This document shows positions 52,916 to 59,804 of a DNA stretch of 59,804 nucleotides, one piece after another. Both the position numbers and the translations under genes were made by a program. The DNA is from an uncultured Paraprevotella sp. Lineage in GTDB: Bacteria > Bacteroidota > Bacteroidia > Bacteroidales > Bacteroidaceae. The stretch lies in the NCBI GenBank assembly GCA_944320765.1, contig CALUIS010000020.1, positions 1-59,804 on the forward strand, in the 5' to 3' direction. The notes beneath the pieces were generated by a model. It did not search any database. It was not told the DNA's origin and saw nothing but the letters and a program-made list of their open reading frames with translations. How positions within the stretch are numbered: position 1 is the stretch's first letter; the number at the start of each line of letters is the position of its first letter.

Positions 52916-52948
52916 GCGCCGTGACTTCTCTATTCCGGTAAAAAGCAT

Positions 52949-52956
52949 TAATTTTG
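52949..52956 (+). promoter_or_regulatory. -7 box TAatTTTG for the PPi-PFK gene
   Basis: Plus-strand box 42 bases before the ATG at 52998. Confidence 0.55.
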
Positions 52957-52997
52957 TGTGCTGAAAATGCTTTTCAACAATTAATTAGAATCACAGT

Positions 52998-54635
52998 ATG
53001 GAAAAAAGTGCATTGCAAATTGCCAGAGCGGCTTACCAGCCCAAGTTACCCAAAGGTTTGCAGGGTAATGTTTCTGTAAAGGAAGGCGCACCCACTCAGT
53101 CTGTGGCCGACCAGGAGGAAATCAAAAAGTTGTTTCCCAACACTTACGGGATGCCTTTGATTGAGTTTGTCCCGGGTGAGGGGAAAGCTTATGCTCCCTT
53201 CAATGTGGGCGTCATCCTTTCCGGCGGACAGGCTCCCGGCGGACATAATGTTATCTGCGGTTTGTTTGACGGAATCAAGAGGCTGAACCCTGAAAGCAAG
53301 CTTTATGGCTTTATTCTGGGCCCTGGCGGTTTGGTGGACCATAAATATATGGAACTCACGGCTGACATCATCGACGAATACCGCAATACGGGCGGTTTCG
53401 ACATGATAGGTTCGGGCCGTACGAAGCTGGAGAAGGAGGAACAGTTCGAGAAAGGATTGGAAATCATCAAGGAATTAGGCATCAAGGCCGTGGTTATCAT
53501 TGGCGGTGATGATTCCAACACCAACGCCTGTGTCCTGGCTGAATATTATGCGGCCAAGAAGTGTGGCGTGCAGGTCATCGGTTGCCCGAAGACCATCGAC
53601 GGAGACTTGAAGAACGACCAGATTGAGACCTCCTTTGGCTTCGACACGGCTTGCAAGACTTATTCGGAAGTTATCGGCAACATCCAGCGCGACGCCAACT
53701 CCGCCCGCAAGTACTGGCATTTCATCAAGTTGATGGGACGTTCCGCTTCCCACATCGCCTTGGAGTGCGCCTTGCAATGCCAGCCCAACGTATGCCTCGT
53801 GTCCGAGGAGGTGGAGGCCAAGAACCAGACGTTGGACGACATCGTGACTTACATCGCGCAGGTGGTGGCCGACCGTGCCGCCGACGGCAACAACTTCGGT
53901 ACGGTATTGGTGCCCGAAGGCCTGATTGAGTTCATCCCGGCCATGAAGGCGTTGATTGCCGAGCTGAACGACTTGTTGGCTACTCCGGAAGGCGCGGCTT
54001 TGGCCAAGGATGAGCAGCGTGCCTGGATTTTGGGCAAGCTTTCCGCCCAGAACAAGGCCGTTTACGAGTCCCTGCCTCTTGGCGTGGCCGCCCAGCTTAC
54101 GATGGAACGCGACCCGCACGGGAATGTCCAGGTGTCTTTGATTGAGACGGAGAAACTGTTGTCCGAGATGGTCGCCAACAAGCTGGCCCAGTGGAAGAAA
54201 GAAGGCAAGTTCAACGGCAAGTTCTCCGCCCTGCACCACTTCTTCGGTTATGAAGGCCGTTGCGCCGCCCCGTCCAACTACGATGCGGACTACTGCTATG
54301 CCTTGGGTACGAGCGCGGCCATGCTGATTGCCAACGGCAAGACCGGTTATATGGCTATCGTGAAGAATACCACGGCGCCTGCGGCAGAGTGGGTGGCCGG
54401 CGGTGTGCCCATCACGATGATGATGAACATGGAGAAGCGCAATGGCGAGATGAAGCCCGTCATCAAGAAGGCTCTGGTCCGCCTGGACGGCGCTCCTTTC
54501 AAGGAATTCGTGTCCAAGCGCGACAAGTGGGCGCGTGAGACTTGCTTTGTCTATCCGGGCCCGATTCAGTATTTCGGCCCGTCAGAGGTTTGCGACCAAC
54601 CGACCAAGACTTTGCAATTGGAACAGGCCAAGTAA
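52998..54635 (+). CDS. Diphosphate--fructose-6-phosphate 1-phosphotransferase
   Basis: 545 residues of the long PPi-dependent phosphofructokinase type. [20 protein letters not shown] opens the domain; [20 protein letters not shown] has GGDD where ATP-dependent enzymes have GGDGS, which marks PPi use. [20 protein letters not shown] is the catalytic loop (T-I-D-x-D) and [20 protein letters not shown] the fructose-6-phosphate site. The reaction is reversible and is the main glycolytic PFK step in many Bacteroidales. Confidence 0.95.
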   Translation: MEKSALQIARAAYQPKLPKGLQGNVSVKEGAPTQSVADQEEIKKLFPNTYGMPLIEFVPGEGKAYAPFNVGVILSGGQAPGGHNVICGLFDGIKRLNPESKLYGFILGPGGLVDHKYMELTADIIDEYRNTGGFDMIGSGRTKLEKEEQFEKGLEIIKELGIKAVVIIGGDDSNTNACVLAEYYAAKKCGVQVIGCPKTIDGDLKNDQIETSFGFDTACKTYSEVIGNIQRDANSARKYWHFIKLMGRSASHIALECALQCQPNVCLVSEEVEAKNQTLDDIVTYIAQVVADRAADGNNFGTVLVPEGLIEFIPAMKALIAELNDLLATPEGAALAKDEQRAWILGKLSAQNKAVYESLPLGVAAQLTMERDPHGNVQVSLIETEKLLSEMVANKLAQWKKEGKFNGKFSALHHFFGYEGRCAAPSNYDADYCYALGTSAAMLIANGKTGYMAIVKNTTAPAAEWVAGGVPITMMMNMEKRNGEMKPVIKKALVRLDGAPFKEFVSKRDKWARETCFVYPGPIQYFGPSEVCDQPTKTLQLEQAK

Positions 54636-54649
54636 TTCATTTACAACAT

Positions 54650-54684
54650 ACAAGTCCCTTCATCCCAATGGTGAGGGGACTTGT
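54650..54684 (+). terminator. Terminator of the PPi-PFK gene
   Basis: ACAAGTCCC (54650-54658) pairs with GGGACTTGT (54676-54684). The stem sequence resembles that of the small-RNA terminator at 23006-23035. Confidence 0.6.
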
Positions 54685-54706
54685 CATTTTCTGAACGAAG
54701 AGAGAT

Positions 54707-55639
54707 ATGTGTCCCCAAACACAGCGAATGGTTAAGCCCGCCAAAACGGCGGCCTCGCGAACTCCCCGCAAGGGTGGGAACCCTTCCGGCAGGCGGAAGG
54801 CCGCATCGCGGGGCCGTAAAAAGAAGACCGCCAGCAAATGGCTGTTCTTCAAGCGTTGGCCGTCGTGGGTGATTTGGGCCGGTGCCGTTTCGTTGTGCGC
54901 GGCCTATATCCTTTTCTTCTATTATTTCTTCATCGGGCCTTATTCGTTCCGTTGGAAGGCCATTTACGGAGACCCGGTCTATCCCGAAGGCTTTGACGTG
55001 CATGGGATAGACGTTTCGCATTACCAGGAAGAGATTGACTGGGAGCTGCTGCGCAATGCCAGCCTTGACACTTCGCCCGTCAGCTTCGTCTTCATCAAGG
55101 CGACCGAGGGGACGACCTTGCTGGATGATAATTTCAACCTGAACTTTTATGAAGCCAAACAAAACGACTTTGTAAGAGGGGCTTACCACTTCTTCTTGCC
55201 GGATGTGGATGCTCGCGCACAGGCGCGTTTCTTCTTGAAGCAGGTCCATCTGGAGCCGGGAGACCTGCCGCCGGTCCTTGATGTGGAAAAGACTGGCGGC
55301 CTGACGGTGGCGCAGCTTCGGAAGGCGGTGAAGACCTGGCTTGACATCGTGGAGGCCGAATATGGCGTGAAGCCCATCATTTATACCGGATACCGCTTCA
55401 AGCTGGACTATCTCAACACCCCCGTCTTCAACGAGTACCCCTATTGGATTGCCCATTACTACGTGGAGCGGCTGGAGTACAAAGGGCCGTGGCATTTCTG
55501 GCAGCATACGGACTGCGGGCGGGTGGACGGAATCCGCGGCAACGTGGACTGCAACATTTTCAACGGCTCGATGGAGGAGCTGATGCGGCTTACCATCCCG
55601 GAACCAGACTTGTCCGTGGAACCGGAGGACACCTTATGA
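54707..55639 (+). CDS. Glycoside hydrolase family 25 lysozyme-like protein
   Basis: 310 residues. A basic N-terminus (residues 1-45, rich in Arg, Lys and Pro) and one membrane helix (VIWAGAVSLCAAYILFFYYF) anchor a GH25 domain: GFDVHGIDVSHYQEEIDWEL (first catalytic Asp), FVFIKATEGTTLLDDNF, RGAYHFFLPDVDA and LPPVLDVEKTGG (catalytic Asp and Glu). It probably cleaves peptidoglycan, perhaps in remodelling. It ends 6 bases inside the convergent prmA gene. Confidence 0.88.
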   Translation: MCPQTQRMVKPAKTAASRTPRKGGNPSGRRKAASRGRKKKTASKWLFFKRWPSWVIWAGAVSLCAAYILFFYYFFIGPYSFRWKAIYGDPVYPEGFDVHGIDVSHYQEEIDWELLRNASLDTSPVSFVFIKATEGTTLLDDNFNLNFYEAKQNDFVRGAYHFFLPDVDARAQARFFLKQVHLEPGDLPPVLDVEKTGGLTVAQLRKAVKTWLDIVEAEYGVKPIIYTGYRFKLDYLNTPVFNEYPYWIAHYYVERLEYKGPWHFWQHTDCGRVDGIRGNVDCNIFNGSMEELMRLTIPEPDLSVEPEDTL

Positions 55640-56488
55640 ATCTTGCCTGATGAACTGCAGGGAGGCCCAGCCGTCCCTTTCTGTCCGGTCCGTGTAGGAT
55701 AATCCCAGGCTTTGCGCCTTTTGGATGAGGAGGCCGCAATCCGCCGTATAGAACCCGCTGAGCAGCAGGCGGGCGCCCCCGCGCATGGCTGAAGCGAAAG
55801 CCGGAAGGTCGTTCAGCAGGATGTTGCGGTTGATGTTGGCCAGCACGAGGTCGAAAGTTCCTTTTCCCGCCAGAATGGATGAGTCCCCTTCCACGACTTC
55901 CATCCCTTGCCGTATGCCGTTCAGCCGCATGTTCTCCATGGTGTTGCGTACGCTCCAGCCGTCAATGTCGTAGCCCGTCACATGCCGTGCGCCTTTCATG
56001 GCGCAAAAGATGCCCAGTACGCCGGTGCCGCATCCTGCATCCAGCACTTCCTTGCCTTCCAGGTCCGTTCCCAACAAGCGTTCGAGCATCAGGCAGGTGG
56101 TCTGGTGCGTCCCGGTGCCGAAAGCCTGGTGCGGGTCGATGACGATGTCGTATTCCTTGGGCGGAAGGCCGGTATGTCGCGGCCCGTGCACCCAAATCTT
56201 GTCCGACACCAGCACAGGCTCGAATCCCTCCCGCTCCCATGTCTCGTTCCAGTTCCGGTCCTCGGCTTCTCTCGTGTGGTAGGTGATTTCCACCCCCTCC
56301 ATGGGGAAGTCCCGGATGGCGGCATCCAGCGTGCCGGGGTCAAACAAGGCGGCCTGCACATAGCCGTTGAAACCGCCGTCCGTATCCACGTAGCTTTCCA
56401 GTCCGGCTTCCGTGGCCAATGCCATCATCAGGTCCGCAGCGTCTTTGCTGTAAGGCGCGAGGTGGAATTCCAATTCTAAATATTTCAT
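55634..56488 (-). CDS. prmA: Ribosomal protein L11 methyltransferase
   Basis: 284 residues. N-terminal L11-binding part (MKYLELEFHLAPYSKDAADL) and a class I methyltransferase: FGTGTHQTTCLMLERLLG, the SAM motif EVLDAGCGTGVLGIFCAMKG and DLVLANINRNILLNDLPAFA (N-I-N-x-x, as in PrmA). It trimethylates L11. Promoter box TATTTTTG lies at 56523-56530 on the minus strand. Confidence 0.94.
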   Translation of the reverse strand: MKYLELEFHLAPYSKDAADLMMALATEAGLESYVDTDGGFNGYVQAALFDPGTLDAAIRDFPMEGVEITYHTREAEDRNWNETWEREGFEPVLVSDKIWVHGPRHTGLPPKEYDIVIDPHQAFGTGTHQTTCLMLERLLGTDLEGKEVLDAGCGTGVLGIFCAMKGARHVTGYDIDGWSVRNTMENMRLNGIRQGMEVVEGDSSILAGKGTFDLVLANINRNILLNDLPAFASAMRGGARLLLSGFYTADCGLLIQKAQSLGLSYTDRTERDGWASLQFIRQDS

Positions 56489-56522
56489 GTCGTTCGGGTT
56501 ATGATAGTATCTGTTGGTTCTG

Positions 56523-56530
56523 CAAAAATA
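56523..56530 (-). promoter_or_regulatory. -7 box TATTTTTG for prmA
   Basis: Minus-strand box 35 bases before the ATG at 56488. Confidence 0.5.
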
Positions 56531-56596
56531 GCAAAAAAAGAGTTATAACCGAACTTTTCTTGGCAGAATGGCCTTGCTCGTGTAACGGGAATCCAG

Positions 56597-56604
56597 TATA
56601 TTTG
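56597..56604 (+). promoter_or_regulatory. -7 box TAtaTTTG with upstream TTG for the gene at 56638
   Basis: TTG at 56574-56576 lies 20 bases upstream, close to the ideal -33 spacing. Confidence 0.6.
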
Positions 56605-56637
56605 CAAATATGATATGAAAGGTAAGGAGGAATAACG

Positions 56638-57633
56638 ATGAACCATAGGATATTGTTTTCAGTCATGATGGCACTCTTGCCGTTCGCCGGGTTTGCCCAG
56701 GTGGACGACATGTATTTCATTCCCCGCAAGGAAGAGCCGAAGAAGGCGGAGCCGGTGGCCGCCCGTGACGTTCCGCGGCCGTCGGCGGTAGCGGACACCG
56801 GCGTCCCGGCAGAGGAACCCGTCTATGCCACGGGGGAAATCCGTGACGTGGACGAGTACAACCGCCGGGGATATGAAGCCTGGGCGGATTCCCTGTCCGA
56901 AGACTCCGTGGAGGAGGCTTCGGAAGAAAGCGGGGAGGATTACGCCTGCTCCAAGCGCATCCTGCGCTTCTGCACGCCGACTATCGGCGTGGCGGTGAGC
57001 AGCCCTTTGTATTGGGATTTGTGCTACGGCCCCAATGCCATTTACTGGGACGTGTACGATGACGGTGTCTACGCCTACGCCTTCCCGAGCAGTTGGAGCA
57101 CGTTCTATTGGGGACCCTACTTCTCATGGAGTTGGGGCTGGGGATGGCCTTATTATCATTGGGGCTGGGGCGGCCCGTGGTATGCCGGATGGTACGACCC
57201 GTGGTATTGGCGTCCGCACGGACATTATCCTCCTCATTGGGGGCATCCCGGTCCGGTGCGTCCGGGACGTCCGGTCGCCCGTCCGGGCCTGACCCACCGC
57301 CAACCGAGTTCTTTGGCACGGGGAAGCGCGCGCAGGAGCGGGACTGCCTATCGCCCCACACGGAGCGGCGGCACGTCTTACCGGCGGGGCAACGCGGGAA
57401 CGTCCTCTTTCCGGCCGAACCGTTCTACATCCACCACGACAAGGCAGCCGTCGCGCAGCCAGCGTTCCACCTACACGCCGTCGCGCAGCAGCCAGTCGTT
57501 CAACAGGGGAAGCAGTTTCACGCCGTCTTCCCGCAGCAGCTCGTTCCGTCCGTCGGTCAGTTCGCCCAGCAGGGGCGGGGGAGGCTTCTCGCCTTCCCGT
57601 GGCGGAGGCGGCGCACGTGGCGGACGCCGTTGA
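56638..57633 (+). CDS. Secreted Trp/Tyr- and Ser/Gly/Arg-rich protein of unknown function
   Basis: 331 residues. Signal peptide MNHRILFSVMMALLPFAGFA, then an acidic linker (residues 25-105), then a segment dense in Trp, Tyr, Gly and Pro (FYWGPYFSWSWGWGWPYYHW, residues 159-178), then a low-complexity tail rich in Ser, Arg, Thr and Gly that ends SPSRGGGGARGGRR. I cannot name the family. It is followed after 44 bases by a FadL-like outer membrane protein gene and may be its partner at the cell surface. Confidence 0.72.
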   Translation: MNHRILFSVMMALLPFAGFAQVDDMYFIPRKEEPKKAEPVAARDVPRPSAVADTGVPAEEPVYATGEIRDVDEYNRRGYEAWADSLSEDSVEEASEESGEDYACSKRILRFCTPTIGVAVSSPLYWDLCYGPNAIYWDVYDDGVYAYAFPSSWSTFYWGPYFSWSWGWGWPYYHWGWGGPWYAGWYDPWYWRPHGHYPPHWGHPGPVRPGRPVARPGLTHRQPSSLARGSARRSGTAYRPTRSGGTSYRRGNAGTSSFRPNRSTSTTTRQPSRSQRSTYTPSRSSQSFNRGSSFTPSSRSSSFRPSVSSPSRGGGGFSPSRGGGGARGGRR

Positions 57634-57677
57634 GAGTAGCAGACAGAAGTTCAAGAATCCTTTAAAAACAGACTAAG

Positions 57678-59312
57678 ATGAAACGAAGATATGTATGGTT
57701 TGCGAGTGCTTGCCTGGCATTCCAGATGGCCGGGGCGCAGACCCCCTATATGAACGAGAACTATATGCCGACCGACCTGATCGGTTCGGCGCGCTATGTG
57801 GGCATGGGCGGCGCTTTGGGCGCATTAGGGGCGGACATATCTGCCGGCTCGTCCAATCCCGCCGCCCTGGGTTTGTACCGCCGGAGCGACGCGGCGCTGT
57901 CGTTCAGCGTGCTGACCCAGAAAGACAAGCCGGACTTGAATGCGGACATGACCCATCTGTCGTTCGACCAGCTGGGGTTCGTCATCAGCATACCCATCAT
58001 GGGCAAGGCCGTGCGGTATGTGAACTTCGGCGCGAACTACCAGAAACGGGCAAATTTCAACAACGCCTTCATCGCCGACAACGGGCGGCTGAACGGCCTT
58101 TCGCAGACGCAGCAGATGGCGGACATCCTGAACAACACGCAGTACTCCACGCCGCTGGCGGACCTGATGTACAATGCCTGTCTGGTGAACCCCGTCTACA
58201 TCCGCGACGGCCAGAACCAGGTGGTGACGGACGGGGAGGGGAATCCCCAGTACGACCGGTACGACGCCTTGTCTTCGGACTATAACAATTACGACCGGGT
58301 GACGGAGGGCGGCATCGCAGGCTACGACTTCAACGTGTCGATGAACATCAAGGACCGTGTCTACCTGGGGCTGACTTTGGGCGTGAACGATGTGGACTAT
58401 TACAGCTACAGCACTTACCGCGAGTTCGGCACCATCAGCGACGGGACTGTCACGATACCCGATTTCGAGAACTATTCCTTATATAACACGCAGCATGTGA
58501 GCGGCTACGGGGTGAACGTGAAGCTGGGGGCCATCGTCCGCCCCTTCGAAAGCTCGCCGTTCCGTATCGGCCTTGCGGTGGAGACCCCCACGTTCTACCA
58601 TTTGGAGTCCTATTCCTCCTATAGCATCGATTCGCCGATGTACGAGGATGCGGATTATAACGTCCTTGTGGACCAGAATCCGAACGGGGATTTTGTCTAC
58701 ACGAACTATCTTCCGGAATATGACTTGGACAACCTGCACCTAAAGCTCACCACGCCTTGGAAAGTGCGCGTGTCGCTGGGGCATACCATCGGGAAATACG
58801 CGGCTCTCGGCGCGGAGTACGAATATGCCAACTATGGCAAGACCAAGCAGGGGTACGACGACTTTTATTATGACGAGTGGGGCTATTCCTACGGCAACAC
58901 CGTGCGCGACAAGGACATGAACGCGATGCACAAGGCCACGATGCGCGGCAGCCATTCGTTCAAGTTCGGCGCGGAACTGAACCTGACGGACAACCTTGCC
59001 TTCCGCGTGGGATACAACTATTATTCCAGCATGTTCAAGAGCGAGGCCACGCTCGATCAGACCGGACCCTCCCCGGTCTTCGGCTATCAGACCACGACCG
59101 ACTTCATGAACAAGGGAGACGTGAACATCTTCACGGCAGGCCTGGGCTACCATGGCCGCCATTTCTATGCCGACATGGCTTACAAGTACCGGATGCAGTC
59201 GGGGGACTTTTATGCCTTTGATGACACTTACATTGGCGACGGGATGCTGTCGCCCGTGGAGGTCGGTTTGGACACGCATCAGGTATTCTTCAGCGTAGGA
59301 TATAAGTTCTGA
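57678..59312 (+). CDS. OmpP1/FadL-like outer membrane transport protein
   Basis: 544 residues with a signal peptide (MKRRYVWFASACLAFQMAGA). The N-terminal part GSARYVGMGGALGALGADIS and AGSSNPAALGLYRRSDA is the FadL-type plug (N-P-A motif), followed by a predicted beta-barrel of Tyr/Asn-rich strands and a last strand ending in aromatic HQVFFSVGYKF, as outer membrane barrels do. FadL-like proteins take up hydrophobic compounds. The cargo here is unknown. Confidence 0.88.
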   Translation: MKRRYVWFASACLAFQMAGAQTPYMNENYMPTDLIGSARYVGMGGALGALGADISAGSSNPAALGLYRRSDAALSFSVLTQKDKPDLNADMTHLSFDQLGFVISIPIMGKAVRYVNFGANYQKRANFNNAFIADNGRLNGLSQTQQMADILNNTQYSTPLADLMYNACLVNPVYIRDGQNQVVTDGEGNPQYDRYDALSSDYNNYDRVTEGGIAGYDFNVSMNIKDRVYLGLTLGVNDVDYYSYSTYREFGTISDGTVTIPDFENYSLYNTQHVSGYGVNVKLGAIVRPFESSPFRIGLAVETPTFYHLESYSSYSIDSPMYEDADYNVLVDQNPNGDFVYTNYLPEYDLDNLHLKLTTPWKVRVSLGHTIGKYAALGAEYEYANYGKTKQGYDDFYYDEWGYSYGNTVRDKDMNAMHKATMRGSHSFKFGAELNLTDNLAFRVGYNYYSSMFKSEATLDQTGPSPVFGYQTTTDFMNKGDVNIFTAGLGYHGRHFYADMAYKYRMQSGDFYAFDDTYIGDGMLSPVEVGLDTHQVFFSVGYKF

Positions 59313-59355
59313 GAAGAAAAAAATGAGGGCGGGAACGAGAAAGTTTCCGGAAAAG

Positions 59356-59386
59356 TTTGGAGTTTCGGAAAATATGCCTACCTTTG
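59356..59386 (+). promoter_or_regulatory. Complete Bacteroides promoter of tRNA-Ala
   Basis: TTTG at 59356-59359, 19 bases of spacer and TAccTTTG at 59379-59386 fit the consensus exactly. Confidence 0.8.
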
Positions 59387-59404
59387 CACCGTTGAAACAA
59401 CGCT

Positions 59405-59478
59405 GGGGTATTAGCTCATCTGGCTAGAGCGTTTGACTGGCAGTCAAAAGGTGGCAGGTTCGAGTCCTGTATACTCCA
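59405..59478 (+). tRNA. tRNA-Ala with GGC anticodon
   Basis: Cloverleaf: acceptor GGGGTAT/ATACTCC (one G-T pair), D arm GCTC/GAGC, anticodon arm TTTGA-CTGGCAG-TCAAA with GGC at the anticodon, T arm GCAGG-TTCGAGT-CCTGT, discriminator A at 59478. CCA is not encoded. It reads GCC codons (and GCT by wobble). Confidence 0.95.
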
Positions 59479-59489
59479 CGGCTATTAGG

Positions 59490-59530
59490 AAGCGGGCGAC
59501 TGTGACATTTTCACGGTCGCCCGCTTTTTT
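59490..59530 (+). terminator. Terminator of tRNA-Ala
   Basis: 11-bp stem AAGCGGGCGAC / GTCGCCCGCTT (59490-59500 with 59516-59526) and a T run to 59530. Confidence 0.85.
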
Positions 59531-59569
59531 AGACCTGTCCCCTTCCTGCGCCGCCCCATGAATTCATTT

Positions 59570-59586
59570 TGTCAAAACGTCAAAAC
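59570..59586 (+). repeat. Third copy of the 17-mer found at the ends of the dispersed repeat
   Basis: TGTCAAAACGTCAAAAC is identical to 10698-10714 (plus) and 34196-34212 (minus). Here it is followed by the insertion-sequence remnant instead of the repeat body. Confidence 0.8.
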
Positions 59587-59588
59587 TT

Positions 59589-59752
59589 GGGGGCAGTAGA
59601 AATTCAGTGGGGACAGCCATACAGCTTAGCGATTCTGAAGAGGAAAAACTTTTTGTCCACGACTCCATGCAGGTTAGCCCTGAATAGTTTGATTTTGGCA
59701 TTGAATGACTCGGCAGCCGCGTTTGATGGGGGCAGTAGAAATTCAGTGGGGA
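59589..59752 (-). mobile_element. Insertion-sequence remnant with a transposase C-terminal fragment
   Basis: On the minus strand 59726-59604 encodes NAAAESFNAKIKLFRANLHG and then VVDKKFFLFRIAKLYG followed by CPH and a stop, the C-terminal end of an ISL3-like/ISAon1-type transposase. The 25-base sequence GGGGGCAGTAGAAATTCAGT plus GGGGA occurs twice in direct orientation (59589-59613 and 59728-59752), the first overlapping the stop codon. The fragment has no start and is inactive. Confidence 0.8.
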
Positions 59753-59804
59753 TTTATTTTCCAAAATCCCTAATAATTCCGACCTTTGCCTTATGGAAAA
59801 GGAT

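Overview
The window is Bacteroidota DNA, order Bacteroidales, probably a Bacteroidaceae-like genome with raised GC in coding regions. Evidence: most transcription units start with the Bacteroides-type -7 box TAnnTTTG (best case TTTG-N19-TAccTTTG before the tRNA); the Rnf operon has the order rseC-B-C-D-G-E-A; and the families are typical of the order (BspA-type leucine-rich repeats, DUF4348 and DUF3298 lipoproteins, PPi-dependent phosphofructokinase, OmpP1/FadL, GH30). The species cannot be named from the sequence alone.

Layout. 0.4-6.5 kb: a possibly frameshifted BspA-like protein, an orphan HsdR-N-domain protein, holA, a long AT-rich spacer in front of an HTH regulator, pyrK-pyrD and an aromatic-rich lipoprotein. 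6.5-17.5 kb: an accessory redox region. It holds two loci in which an AraC regulator is divergent from oxidoreductase genes (two aldo/keto reductases; and a five-gene operon of small protein, flavin reductase, aldo/keto reductase, exported flavoprotein and exported carboxymuconolactone decarboxylase), with an acetyltransferase, a deleted acetyltransferase, a thioesterase, a YdeI-like protein and a small membrane-protein gene. 17.9-23 kb: pheS-MFS, and DUF4348-murB-metallohydrolase. 23-31.7 kb: a three-gene glycosyltransferase operon, a GH30 hydrolase, an aldo/keto reductase, a large RluA-type pseudouridine synthase and a truncated type III DNA methylase. 31.9-39.2 kb: serB, an AlaX-like editing protein, GH13 amylase, fabD, thiD and mannose-1-phosphate guanylyltransferase. 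39.4-46.2 kb: the Rnf operon and galE. 46.3-50.9 kb: metallohydrolase, rsmG, DUF3298 lipoprotein, NhaC antiporter and LacI regulator. 51.1-59.5 kb: kdgK-kdgA, PPi-PFK, GH25 lysozyme, prmA, a Trp/Ser/Gly-rich secreted protein with a FadL-like porin, and tRNA-Ala. The last 200 bases hold an insertion-sequence remnant.

Metabolic themes: redox (Rnf pump, PyrK/PyrD, flavoproteins, four aldo/keto reductases), sugar acid and hexose catabolism (KdgK/KdgA, PPi-PFK), and cell-surface glycan synthesis (guanylyltransferase, GalE, glycosyltransferases, MurB).

The least explained material is non-coding. A roughly 550-bp dispersed repeat occurs in two inverted copies (about 10.7-11.25 and 33.67-34.22 kb); its substitutions fall evenly over the three codon positions, so its many open frames are not evidence of a protein. 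Its terminal 17-mer recurs beside the insertion-sequence remnant. Three promoter-to-terminator intervals without an open frame (near 23.0, 34.3 and 46.3 kb) look like small RNA genes. A perfect 22-bp stem lies against the promoter of the glycosyltransferase operon. I found no complete mobile element, no CRISPR array and no complete new defence system.
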